A stretch of 64,000 nucleotides of DNA from Schaalia hyovaginalis (GTDB lineage: Bacteria > Actinomycetota > Actinomycetes > Actinomycetales > Actinomycetaceae). The position numbers and the translations under genes are program-made. Below the pieces are notes generated by a model. It had not been told where the DNA came from. It worked only from the letters and a program-made list of their open reading frames with translations, and did not search any database. Shown one piece after another: positions 9,247-17,596 of the stretch; the stretch's first letter is position 1, and each line of letters opens with the position of its first letter. The stretch covers positions 2,542,001 through 2,606,000 of the forward strand of contig NZ_JACHMK010000001.1 of assembly GCF_014208035.1 (NCBI RefSeq), read 5' to 3'.

Positions 9247-10431
9247 TCAGCGCTGCGCCTCGCGGGCGCGGTGCGGATGACGCGGGGGCGGCTCCCCGTT
9301 CTTCGGCGCGGCGGGACCTGCGACGACGGGGATCCCCGTGTCAAGGCCCGCGATCATCCGGCATGAGTGGGGACCGCATTCTTCGTGCCAGGGCCCGGAT
9401 TCGAGGGCGCAAGGGCGTTCGGGGTCTTCGCCCCTGGCCCTCGCGGCCCTTTCGCACACGAGGTCGACGAGGGAGGCGATGAGGGCCGGGTGCGTCCCCG
9501 CGGTTCCGGCTCTCACGTAGTCGATGCCGAGGCCTTCCGCCGTTTCAGCGGCCTCGGTGTCGAGGTCGTAGACGACTTCCATGTGGTCGGAGACGAATCC
9601 GATGGGGGCGCAGCACACGGAGGCCACTCCCTCGTCTTTCAGTTCGGCGAGCCGATCGTTCACGTCGGGTTCGAGCCAGCGCGCCTGCGGCGGGCCCGAG
9701 CGCGAGCAGTAGGCCAGTTCTGCACGGATGATTCCGCGCTCGACTCCGAGGGCGTCTTCGACGCGGGGGACGAGGACTTCGGCGAGGGCGAGGTGCTGGG
9801 CGATGTAGTCGGATCCGGGCCTTTCAGGGTCGCCCGACCCTTCTTGCATGGCGACGGGGATGGAGTGGGTGACGAGGAGGAGGCGGGTCTCTTCCGCTTT
9901 GCGACCTTGTTCTTCGAGTCGCCTGTAGGCGGTTGCGATCCTGTCGACCTGGGCCTGAAGAAAGCCCGGAGAATCGTAGAAGGTCCGGGTCTTATCGACC
10001 GTGACGCCGTCCGCGTCCTCACCGAGGCCGGCGAGAGCCGCTGCGACGTCTTCACGGTACTGGCGGCATCCCGAGTAGGAGGCGTAGGCGGAGGTGGGGA
10101 GCATGAGGATCCGCTTCGCGCCCGAGGCGACGAGCTCGGCGAGCGCTTCGGAGATGAAGGGGTGCCAGTTCCGGTTGCCCAGGACGACGGGGAGTTCGGC
10201 CCCGCGGGCTGCGAGTTCTGCGCGGAGGGCCTCAATCAGGCGTTCGTTGCAGGCGTTGATCGGGCTGACGCCGCCGAAGCGGGCGTAGTGCCCGGACACT
10301 TCGAGGAGGCGCTCGTCGGGGATGCCCTTGCCGCGGGTCGCGTTGCGCATGAAGGGCAGGACGTCCTCGGGGCCGTTGGGGCCGCCGTAGGAGACGAGGA
10401 GGAGGGCGTCGTAGGGGTGCGCGGGATTCAT
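9247..10431 (-). CDS. hemH: Coproporphyrin ferrochelatase (HemH/CpfC)
   Basis: A 394-residue ferrochelatase inserting Fe2+ into coproporphyrin III. Visible landmarks are LLVSYGGPNGPEDVLPFM at the start, the catalytic-His strand LLLVTHSIPV, and the FVSDHMEVVYDLD segment with the second metal-site acidic residues. A Cys cluster near the C-terminus (ESGPWHEECGPHSCRM and a Cys just before it) matches the [2Fe-2S] ligands of actinobacterial ferrochelatases. The start overlaps the hemA stop by 4 bp, so the two are translationally coupled. A proline-rich tail of about 40 residues follows. Confidence 0.95.
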   Translation of the reverse strand: MNPAHPYDALLLVSYGGPNGPEDVLPFMRNATRGKGIPDERLLEVSGHYARFGGVSPINACNERLIEALRAELAARGAELPVVLGNRNWHPFISEALAELVASGAKRILMLPTSAYASYSGCRQYREDVAAALAGLGEDADGVTVDKTRTFYDSPGFLQAQVDRIATAYRRLEEQGRKAEETRLLLVTHSIPVAMQEGSGDPERPGSDYIAQHLALAEVLVPRVEDALGVERGIIRAELAYCSRSGPPQARWLEPDVNDRLAELKDEGVASVCCAPIGFVSDHMEVVYDLDTEAAETAEGLGIDYVRAGTAGTHPALIASLVDLVCERAARARGEDPERPCALESGPWHEECGPHSCRMIAGLDTGIPVVAGPAAPKNGEPPPRHPHRAREAQR

Positions 10432-11624
10432 CGTCCGTTCCCTCCGATTCCGAGGACGAGGTCGATTCCTTCGAGGTAGCCCGCGGCGTTGCCGTCGGCG
10501 ACGGCTGCGCGGGCCCGGCGGCAGGGGACGTCGAGGAGGCGGGCGGCGAAGTGGCGGAGGGCTCGGGCGGCGCGTTCGCGTTCCGCGGGCGCGAGGTGGG
10601 CGAGGGCGGCGGTCTCCTCTTCGAGGACGGCGTCGACCCGGGCGCGCAGTTCCACGACGGCCGCGTCGACGCCGTGCCCTTCGGATTCGTGGGCGAAGTC
10701 GCGCACCGCGCGCGCCACGATCCGCTCCGCGGCCTCGAGCTCGGCGCGTTCGACCTCGGGAAGGCGCTTCGCGACGGCGTCGAGGTCGATGCGGCGGATC
10801 CCTTCGGGGAGGGTTTCAGCGGGTGCGACGTCGGGGCGCAGGGCGAGGTCGAGGATGACGAGCCGACGCCCCCGCCGGGCGCTCATGGCTTCGTCGAGGT
10901 CCGCAGCGGAGAGCACGGGCTGTCCGTTGCCCCGGCAGGCGAGGACGAGGTCGGCTCCGATGAGGGCCTCCGGCAGCTCGTGAGCGCCGACGGGCCGCGT
11001 GCCGTGGCCCTCGGAGAATGCTTCGGCGCGTCCGGAGGCGGAGTGGACGCGGATGTCGGCGACCCCGCGGTCGCGCAGGGCCGCGACGGATGCGCCCGCG
11101 TATGAGCCCGTGCCGATGAGGACGGCGCTCAGTCCGCGCAGCGGGCCGAGGGACTCCTCGGCGATGGCGAGGGCGACCTCGACGATCGAGCGGCCCCTGC
11201 CGGCCAGGCCGGTCGCGGCGGCGACTCTGCGCGAGACGGCGGAGGCGGATTGCACGAGCCGCGAGAGGGAGGGCGTGAGGCGCCCTTTCCGCCCCGCCTC
11301 GTCGGCGGCCCTGCGCACTTGGCCGACGATCTCGCGTTCGCCGACGACCATCGAGTCGAGTCCGCAGGCGACGCGGAAGAGGTGTTCGGCGGCGTCGACG
11401 CCGCTGAGGGCGCGCACGCCCGGAAGGTCATCGGCGAGGGCGGCGGGGAAGGATTCGGAATCGACGAGGATTTCGACGCGGTTGCAGGTCGACAGGAGGA
11501 TCGCCCCGTCGAGGGCCCCTTCGGCGAGATGCGCGTCGAGGATCGCGGGTACGGCGACGGAGGCCGCAGCGACGTCGTTGAGGCCGCGATTCGAATGACT
11601 CGCAGAAAGGAGGTGAATTCCCAT
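10428..11624 (-). CDS. hemA: Glutamyl-tRNA reductase
   Basis: A 398-residue enzyme that reduces glutamyl-tRNA to glutamate-1-semialdehyde with NADPH, the committed step of haem synthesis by the C5 route. The catalytic Cys lies in LLSTCNRVEI (about residue 50). A Rossmann segment (SAVLIGTGSYAGASVAAL) and a C-terminal dimerisation helix region follow. The ATG at 11624 gives the usual start MGIHLLSASH. No ribosome site precedes it; a TATGGT hexamer lies 14 nt upstream, so the leader is very short. It fires away from hemE across a shared promoter region with a large inverted repeat. Confidence 0.94.
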   Translation of the reverse strand: MGIHLLSASHSNRGLNDVAAASVAVPAILDAHLAEGALDGAILLSTCNRVEILVDSESFPAALADDLPGVRALSGVDAAEHLFRVACGLDSMVVGEREIVGQVRRAADEAGRKGRLTPSLSRLVQSASAVSRRVAAATGLAGRGRSIVEVALAIAEESLGPLRGLSAVLIGTGSYAGASVAALRDRGVADIRVHSASGRAEAFSEGHGTRPVGAHELPEALIGADLVLACRGNGQPVLSAADLDEAMSARRGRRLVILDLALRPDVAPAETLPEGIRRIDLDAVAKRLPEVERAELEAAERIVARAVRDFAHESEGHGVDAAVVELRARVDAVLEEETAALAHLAPAERERAARALRHFAARLLDVPCRRARAAVADGNAAGYLEGIDLVLGIGGNGR

Positions 11625-11691
11625 GACGGCGCAATCAAACCATATTCTTCGAAATGGGGCACAATTCTCAGAGGAGTTCGGGGAACGCTGT

Positions 11692-11760
11692 TTTTCTGAC
11701 ACTCCGACAGGAAATGCCCTGCCCTCGGGAATCGCACTTTCCTGACGGGACGACAGAAAA
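11692..11760. promoter_or_regulatory. Large imperfect inverted repeat between hemA and hemE
   Basis: Two 23-bp arms, 11692-11714 (TTTTCTGAC...CAGGAAA) and 11738-11760 (TTTCCTGAC...CAGAAAA), match as inverted repeats at 18 of 23 positions and are separated by 23 bp. They lie in the divergent promoter of the haem operons, where a pathway regulator would bind. No regulator is identified. Confidence 0.5.
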
Positions 11761-11810
11761 TCATGTCTCTTAGAATTCAATGCAAGGACCCCCGGAAGGA
11801 AATGCATTCC

Positions 11811-12905
11811 ATGGCTTCGAGCACACGGTCGACGCGGGGCGAGGCCCTCCTCGGCTCCCCCTTCCTGCGCGCCCTGCGGGGCGAGCGCCCTGAGGTCACC
11901 CCCGTCTGGTTCATGCGCCAGGCCGGCCGCTCCCTGCCCGAGTACCGGGAGCTCCGGGCGCGCTCGGGGGCGCCGATGCTCCAGGCCTGCCTCGATCCCG
12001 GGCTCGTCGCCGAGGCGACCCTCCAGCCCGTGAGGCGCCACGGCGTCGACGCCGCGGTCTTCTACTCCGACATCATGGTCCCCCTGCTCCTCGCGGGGGT
12101 CGATGTCGAGATCGCCTCCGGGATCGGCCCGGTCATCGACCGTCCGATCCGCACCCGCTCCGACGTCGAGCGCCTCATCGATCCGGGCGCCCGCCTCGAC
12201 GCCCGCCCCGGCCTGGAGGCGATCCGCGAGGCCGTCGCCCTGACGGTCGAAAAGCTCGGGAGCACTCCGCTCATCGCCTTCGGCGGGGCGCCCTTCACCC
12301 TCGCCTGCTACCTCATCGACGGCGGCCCCTCCCGGGACCGCCTCGAAGCGCGCCGGTTCATGCGCTCCGACCCCCGGTCATGGGAGCTGCTCCTCGACTG
12401 GTGCGCGCGCGTCACCGGCGGATTCATCGCCGAACAGGTGGCGGCGGGCGCCTCGGCCGCACAGCTCTTCGACTCCTGGGTCGGCGTCCTCTCCGAACGC
12501 GACTACCGGGAATCGGCGCTCCCCCACTCCGCCCTCGCCCTCGACATCGCCCGCTCTGCGATCAGCCCCTCCACCGGCGCGCGCGCGCCGCTCATCCACT
12601 TCGGGACGGGCACGCCCCACCTGCTGCGCGCGATGCGCGAGGCGGGGGCCGACGCGATCGGCGTGGACGAGCGGATCGGCCTCGATGAGGCGAACACCCT
12701 GCTCGGCGGCGCACTCCCCCTTCAGGGCAACCTCGACCCGGCCTGTCTGGCCGCACCTCGCGAGATCCGCGAGCGCGCGGTCGACGAGGTCCTGCGACGC
12801 GGTCTTCACGCGCCCGCCCACGTCTTCAATCTCGCGCACGGCGTTCCCGCCGACACGGACCCCGAGGTCCTCACGCGGATCGTCGAGCAGGTGCACTCCC
12901 GATGA
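11811..12905 (+). CDS. hemE: Uroporphyrinogen decarboxylase
   Basis: A 364-residue enzyme decarboxylating the four acetate arms of uroporphyrinogen III to give coproporphyrinogen III. The family signature PVWFMRQAGRSLPEYR lies near the N-terminus with the substrate-binding Arg residues, and VFYSDIMVPL and FNLAHGVPADTDPE follow. The ATG at 11811 has GGAAGGA 10 nt upstream; other starts at 11802 and 11763 are in frame. The stop overlaps the hemY start by 4 bp. Divergent from hemA. Confidence 0.93.
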   Translation: MASSTRSTRGEALLGSPFLRALRGERPEVTPVWFMRQAGRSLPEYRELRARSGAPMLQACLDPGLVAEATLQPVRRHGVDAAVFYSDIMVPLLLAGVDVEIASGIGPVIDRPIRTRSDVERLIDPGARLDARPGLEAIREAVALTVEKLGSTPLIAFGGAPFTLACYLIDGGPSRDRLEARRFMRSDPRSWELLLDWCARVTGGFIAEQVAAGASAAQLFDSWVGVLSERDYRESALPHSALALDIARSAISPSTGARAPLIHFGTGTPHLLRAMREAGADAIGVDERIGLDEANTLLGGALPLQGNLDPACLAAPREIRERAVDEVLRRGLHAPAHVFNLAHGVPADTDPEVLTRIVEQVHSR

Positions 12906-14383
12906 GCAGCCCCCTTGACGCTTCAGCCGACCGGCATTTCGACGCGATCGTCATCGGCGGCGGGATCGCGGGACTCGCCGCCGCTTGGGAGTTCACGAGG
13001 GCGGGCCTGCGCCCCCTGGTCCTCGAAGCCCGCGGCTACCTCGGCGGTCAGATCGCCGCCCTCGACATCGCGGGAACGCGCATCGATATCGGCGCGGAGT
13101 CCTTCGCCCCGCGCGGGACGGCCGTGTCGTCGATGGCCGCTGAGCTCGGCCTCGAGGTCGTCGCCCCCGAGGGCGGTCGCGCTTCCCTCTTCCTCCCGCC
13201 GCTCGATCCTTCCGGGGACGCCCCCTGGGCGCTCCACCCCTTCCCGCCGGCCTCCCTCATGGGCATCCCCTCCGACCCGGGCCTGCCCGCAGTCGCGGCG
13301 ATCCTCGGGGACGAGGGCGCGAAGCGGGCGCAGGAGGACCGCCGCCTCCCGGCGGATGCCGGGGGGGAGCGCCCCGATCTCGCCTCCTTCGTCGAGGCGC
13401 GCATGGGACGGGCCGTGGTCGATCGCCTGGTCCGCCCCATCGTCGCGGGCATCCATTCCGCCGATCCGGCGGACCTCGATGCCGACCGGGTCGTTCCCGG
13501 GCTCCGGGCCGCCACCCTCGCGGCCGGGAGCCTGTCCGCCGCAGTCGAGGAGATCCTCGCCCGTTCCCCGGGTCCGCGCGGGGACGTGGGGATCCGCGGC
13601 GGCATGGGGGCGCTCGTCGAGGGGCTGCGAGAGGCGATCCTTCGCGCCGGAGGGGCGGTGCTCACCCGCACGGGGGCCCGCACCTTGAGCCGCACGGGGG
13701 AGGGGTGGCGCGTGGAGGCGGCACCCGTCCGTCCGTCCGCAGCGCCGTGGGCCGAGCCCGTTCCCGCGGGGGAGCCCGTCGAGCTGCGCGCCCGGCGGAT
13801 CGTCCTCGCGGCGGCCCCGGCCGCCGCGCGCAGACTCCTGGCCGCCCTCGTCCCCGAAGCGGAATCGCTGGATTCGCCCAGGGGCGCGCCGATCGTCCGC
13901 TCCTTCCTCGCCGTGCGCGCCCCCGGACTCGACGACGCGCCCGTCGGCCCGGGCCTCCTCGTCTCCCCGGACGCCGAGTGCCCGGTGCGGGCGAAGGCGC
14001 TCTCGCAGCTCGATGTGAAATGGCCGTGGGTCGCCGAGGCCCTGCGGGCCGCTCACGGTCCCGGGGCCCACCTGCTGCGCCTGTCCCACGGGCGACCGGG
14101 GGACGAGGACCGCGAGCCCGCTCTGGAAGAGCTGCTCGACGAGGCCTTAGCGCTCACCGGGGTTCGGATCGGCGGCGAGTGCGTCCTCGCGCACCGGGTG
14201 ATCCACTGGAACGGGACGCTCGCACAGGCGGCCCCTGCGCTCCGCGAGCGCATCGACGCCGTCCGCGGGGCCGCCGAGGCGATGGAAGGGCTGGCGGTGA
14301 CGGGGGCCTGGGTCGCCGGGAGCGGGGTGTCGGCGGTCGTGGCCGATGCGCGTTCGAGGGCGGTGCGCCTTCTCGGCGAGTGA
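12902..14383 (+). CDS. hemY: Coproporphyrinogen III oxidase (HemY/CgoX-type flavoprotein)
   Basis: A 493-residue FAD enzyme. The dinucleotide fold IVIGGGIAGLAAAWEF lies at residues 16-31 and the conserved GGQIAALDIAGTRIDIGAESFAPRG-like region follows in shorter pieces (RIDIGAESF). A C-terminal block TGAWVAGSGVSAVVADAR is the second FAD contact. In Gram-positives with HemQ this family oxidises coproporphyrinogen III to coproporphyrin III, which HemH then uses; it was historically called protoporphyrinogen oxidase. Coupled to hemE by an ATGA overlap. Confidence 0.92.
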   Translation: MSSPLDASADRHFDAIVIGGGIAGLAAAWEFTRAGLRPLVLEARGYLGGQIAALDIAGTRIDIGAESFAPRGTAVSSMAAELGLEVVAPEGGRASLFLPPLDPSGDAPWALHPFPPASLMGIPSDPGLPAVAAILGDEGAKRAQEDRRLPADAGGERPDLASFVEARMGRAVVDRLVRPIVAGIHSADPADLDADRVVPGLRAATLAAGSLSAAVEEILARSPGPRGDVGIRGGMGALVEGLREAILRAGGAVLTRTGARTLSRTGEGWRVEAAPVRPSAAPWAEPVPAGEPVELRARRIVLAAAPAAARRLLAALVPEAESLDSPRGAPIVRSFLAVRAPGLDDAPVGPGLLVSPDAECPVRAKALSQLDVKWPWVAEALRAAHGPGAHLLRLSHGRPGDEDREPALEELLDEALALTGVRIGGECVLAHRVIHWNGTLAQAAPALRERIDAVRGAAEAMEGLAVTGAWVAGSGVSAVVADARSRAVRLLGE

Positions 14384-14539
14384 ACGCCCGCATTCGGACG
14401 GCGAAGAACTCGATGGGTTGAAATGCCCTTCCGGCTCCTTCTCGAGCCCGCGCCGAAATATTCTGACGCAGCGTCCTTAAATTCTCGCCGAGGTGCGTGA
14501 AATTGAATTCCCCGCACCCCGGGGGGCTATTCTGCCAGG

Positions 14540-15607
14540 GTGATCCATGACGAAACCGGAATGCGCTTGAGACTCGGCACCCGCGGCTCCGCCCTCGCCC
14601 TCGCGCAATCGGGGATGATCGCCCGGCGAGTCGAAGAAGCGGGACGAGCCCGCGGACTCGCCCTCGAGGTGGAACTCGTCAGGATCACGACGAAGGGCGA
14701 CATCGACCGCTCCCCGCTCGTCGCCCTCGGCGGGACGGGCGTCTTCGTCGCCCGCCTGCGCGAGGCCCTGGCGAAGGGTGAATGCGAGCTCGCGGTCCAC
14801 TCCTGCAAGGACCTCCCCTCCGGCGAGGTCGAGGGCCTCACCCTCGCGGCCCTGCCGACGCGCGAGGACCCCCGCGACGCGCTCTGCTCGCGCACCGGCG
14901 CGACTCTCGCCCAGCTCCCGGCCGGCGCGCGCGTCGGCACCGGCTCTCCGCGGCGCAGCGCCGCGATTCTCGCTGCGCGCCCCGACCTCGAGCTCGTCGA
15001 CATCCGCGGGAACGTCCCCACCCGGCTGGCGCGCCTGGACGAGGACCTCGACGCCGTGGTCCTGGCCGTCGCGGGCCTCAAGCGCCTTGGCCTTGCGGAT
15101 CGGATCTCGCAGGTCCTCGATGCGCGCGAGGTCGTGCCGGCTCCGGCGCAGGGGGCCCTCGCGATCGAGACCCGCTCCGACGCGGACCCGGTCCTCCTCG
15201 AAGTGCTCACCGCCCTCGACGATCCGGCGACCCGCCTCGCCGTCACCGCCGAGCGCGCCCTCATGAACTCCCTCGGAGCCGGATGCGCGGCCCCGGTCGG
15301 GGCTCTCGCCCGGATGGAGGGGGAGAGCCTCGTCCTCGAGTCCTCGGTGCGTTCCGCCGATGGGCGCCGGGGGCTGCGACTGAGCGAGACGATCCGACTC
15401 GCCGCATCGGAAGGGCTCGGCGGCCGGGTCGAGGCCGCGCGCGGCCTCGGCGTCCGCCTCGCCCGCGCCCTCATCGACGCCGGGGCCGCGGGGATCACCG
15501 ATCTGCACGCCTCGAAGTCTCCTCATCCCTCCCCTCACGCGGGTCCCGGCCCCGCCGCCGCGGCGAGCGATGCTCCGGGCGGGACTTCATTCGGGGCCGC
15601 TCGATGA
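14540..15607 (+). CDS. hemC: Hydroxymethylbilane synthase (porphobilinogen deaminase)
   Basis: A protein of about 355 residues polymerising four porphobilinogens into hydroxymethylbilane. The motif RLRLGTRGSALALAQS opens the protein. VHSCKDLPS contains the catalytic-loop residues, and NSLGAGCAAPVGA holds the Cys that anchors the dipyrromethane cofactor. The GTG at 14540 lies exactly 6 nt after TATTCT (14528-14533), so the mRNA is probably leaderless; an ATG at 14561 would also fit the family start. It opens the hemC-hemD-hemB run, each joined by 4-bp overlaps. The C-terminal tail is Pro/Ala-rich. Confidence 0.94.
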   Translation: MIHDETGMRLRLGTRGSALALAQSGMIARRVEEAGRARGLALEVELVRITTKGDIDRSPLVALGGTGVFVARLREALAKGECELAVHSCKDLPSGEVEGLTLAALPTREDPRDALCSRTGATLAQLPAGARVGTGSPRRSAAILAARPDLELVDIRGNVPTRLARLDEDLDAVVLAVAGLKRLGLADRISQVLDAREVVPAPAQGALAIETRSDADPVLLEVLTALDDPATRLAVTAERALMNSLGAGCAAPVGALARMEGESLVLESSVRSADGRRGLRLSETIRLAASEGLGGRVEAARGLGVRLARALIDAGAAGITDLHASKSPHPSPHAGPGPAAAASDAPGGTSFGAAR

Positions 15608-16461
15608 CGCCCGCCCCTCGCGTCCTGCTCACGCGCGCCCACTCGCCCTCGACCCCCGACTCCTTCGGACTCTCGATCGAAGCCCTCGGGGTCGAGGTCG
15701 TGCCGGCCCCGCTCACGCGCACCCGCGTCGACGAGGAGGAGCGGCGCCGGGCGCTGCACGATCTCGCGGGGATCAAGGCCCTCGGCCCCCTTGCCGGCCG
15801 CCCCGGGGCCCCCGAGGCCTGGATCCTCCTCACCTCGCCCCGGACGATCCGGGTCCTCGCGGGGGATGCGCCCGAATCCCTCGGGCGCATCCTCGGGGCC
15901 GCCCGCGAGTGCGGCGCCCGAATCGGGGCGGTCGGCGAGGCGACGGCCCGCGCGGTGAGCGGGCTCGGAATCGAATGCGACCTCATCGGACGCGGGACCG
16001 GCGCCGACCTCGCCCGAGCGCTCGGGCGGCCCGGACCCGGATCAGCCGCCCGGGGCGCGCCTGCGAAGATCCTCCTGCCGCGTTCGGCCTCGGGGGATTC
16101 GTCCCTTGTGGCCGTGCTCGCGCAAGCGGGCTGGCGGGTAGTCGAACGCCCGATCTACGACACCCTCCCCCTCGACGGCGCGCCGGATGACCGCGTGCGC
16201 GCCGCCTGGGCCGATCCCGGTCTTCTCGCAGCCGTCATCACGGCGCCCTCCTCCCTGCGCGCCCTCCTCCGCCTGCTCGGGCCCGCCCGGCGCGGCCTCC
16301 CCCTCGTCGCCCTCGGCCGGACCAGCGCCGCCGCCTGCGCCGAGCTCGCCCCCGAGTCGCCCCTCTTCACAGCGGGCGCGCCGACCCCGAACGCCGTCGC
16401 CGACGCGCTCTCCGCCCTGCTCCCCGCCCGCCGCAACACCCGATCCGAGGAACGCCGATGA
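15604..16461 (+). CDS. hemD: Uroporphyrinogen-III synthase
   Basis: A 285-residue protein that closes and inverts ring D of hydroxymethylbilane. The family is poorly conserved, but the start RVLLTRAHSP, the WILLTSPRTIRVL segment and the RPIYDTLPL linker between the two lobes are typical. The ATG at 15604 overlaps the hemC stop by 4 bp, and the stop overlaps hemB by 4 bp. The position between hemC and hemB makes the assignment secure. A much longer in-frame stretch upstream is a shadow of hemC. Confidence 0.9.
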   Translation: MTPAPRVLLTRAHSPSTPDSFGLSIEALGVEVVPAPLTRTRVDEEERRRALHDLAGIKALGPLAGRPGAPEAWILLTSPRTIRVLAGDAPESLGRILGAARECGARIGAVGEATARAVSGLGIECDLIGRGTGADLARALGRPGPGSAARGAPAKILLPRSASGDSSLVAVLAQAGWRVVERPIYDTLPLDGAPDDRVRAAWADPGLLAAVITAPSSLRALLRLLGPARRGLPLVALGRTSAAACAELAPESPLFTAGAPTPNAVADALSALLPARRNTRSEERR

Positions 16462-17444
16462 CCGCCTTCCCCCGCGTCCGCCCCCGCCGCCTGCGCACGA
16501 CCCCCGCGATGCGCGGGCTCGTCCGCGAGACCCGACTCGATCCCGGCCAGCTCATCGCGCCCGTCTTCGTCCGCGAGGACATCGCCGCGCCCGTTCCCAT
16601 CTCCTCGATGCCCGGCCAGTTCCAGTTCGACCTGGACTCGCTGCGCCGCTACGCCGCGCGCTGCGCCGAGGCCGGCCTGGGAGGCATCGATCTCTTCGGC
16701 GTTCCCGGAACCCGAGATGCGACGGGCTCGGCGGCCCTCGCCGCCGAAGGGATCCTCAATCGCGGGATCGCGGCCGTGCGCGAGGAGGTCGGCGACGCGC
16801 TCGTCGTCATCGCCGACACCTGCCTCGATGAGTTCACCGACCACGGGCACTGCGGCGTCCTCGACGAGGAGGGCCGGGTCGACAACGACGCGACCCTGGA
16901 GCTCTACGCCCAGATGGCGCTCGCGCAGGCGAGGGCGGGCACGCACATGGTCTCGCCCTCGGGGATGATGGACGGCCAGGTCGGAGTGATCCGCGACGCC
17001 CTGGACGCGGAGGGATTCGAGGAGGTCGCGATCCTCGCCTACTCCGCGAAGTACGCTTCCGCCTTCTACGGGCCCTTCCGCGAGGCGGTCGCCTCGACCC
17101 TGCGCGGTGATCGGCGCAGCTACCAGCAGGATCCGGCGAACCTGCGCGAGGGCGTGCGCGAGGCGCTGCTCGACGTCGAGGAGGGCGCCGACATCGTCAT
17201 GGTCAAGCCCGCGCTGTCCTCGCTCGACGTCATCGCCGCGGTCGCCGCGGTCAGTCCCGTGCCGGTCGCCGCCTACCAGGTGTCCGGCGAGTACGCGATG
17301 GTCGAGGCGGCGGCAGAGCGGGGGTGGATCGCCCGGGAGGCCGTCATCGAGGAGACGCTCACCGCGATCCGGCGCGCCGGAGCCGACCTCATCCTCAGCT
17401 ACTGGGCGCTCGAAGTCGCCGAGGGCCGCCTCTCAACCCCCTGA
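16458..17444 (+). CDS. hemB: Delta-aminolevulinic acid dehydratase (porphobilinogen synthase)
   Basis: A 328-residue enzyme condensing two aminolevulinates to porphobilinogen. The Schiff-base Lys residues lie in [13 protein letters not shown] and [12 protein letters not shown]. The metal loop reads [14 protein letters not shown]: two of the three Zn-type Cys are kept and the middle one is Asp, a mixed form between the Zn and Mg types. This may mean altered metal need. It is the third gene of hemC-hemD-hemB. Repeats separate it from hemL. Confidence 0.95.
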   Translation: MTAFPRVRPRRLRTTPAMRGLVRETRLDPGQLIAPVFVREDIAAPVPISSMPGQFQFDLDSLRRYAARCAEAGLGGIDLFGVPGTRDATGSAALAAEGILNRGIAAVREEVGDALVVIADTCLDEFTDHGHCGVLDEEGRVDNDATLELYAQMALAQARAGTHMVSPSGMMDGQVGVIRDALDAEGFEEVAILAYSAKYASAFYGPFREAVASTLRGDRRSYQQDPANLREGVREALLDVEEGADIVMVKPALSSLDVIAAVAAVSPVPVAAYQVSGEYAMVEAAAERGWIAREAVIEETLTAIRRAGADLILSYWALEVAEGRLSTP

Positions 17445-17451
17445 CCCCCTC

Positions 17452-17505
17452 CCCATCGAAGTCATCACCTTTCCCCATCGAAGTCATCACGTTCCTTCAT
17501 CGAGG
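17452..17505 (-). repeat. 22-bp tandem repeat array between hemB and hemL
   Basis: Two full copies of a 22-bp unit with core ATCGAAGTCATCAC start at 17452 and 17474, followed by a partial TTCATCGA. Read on the - strand the core is GTGATGACTTCGAT, matching the GTGATGACCTCG core of the array at 3135-3195. Confidence 0.8.
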
Positions 17506-17596
17506 GGATCTCCTCTCGCCACCATCCACCCCCCGCCGCCCCTCGAAGGCACGCCCCGCCCTCGTCCCCGACCAGCCCCTCATCTCTGGAGTCCCC

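Noticed and set aside
14782..15603. N-terminal extension of hemD through hemC
   Set aside because: The extension is Arg/Pro-rich and out of frame with hemC. The ATG at 15604 overlaps the hemC stop and gives the normal HemD start.
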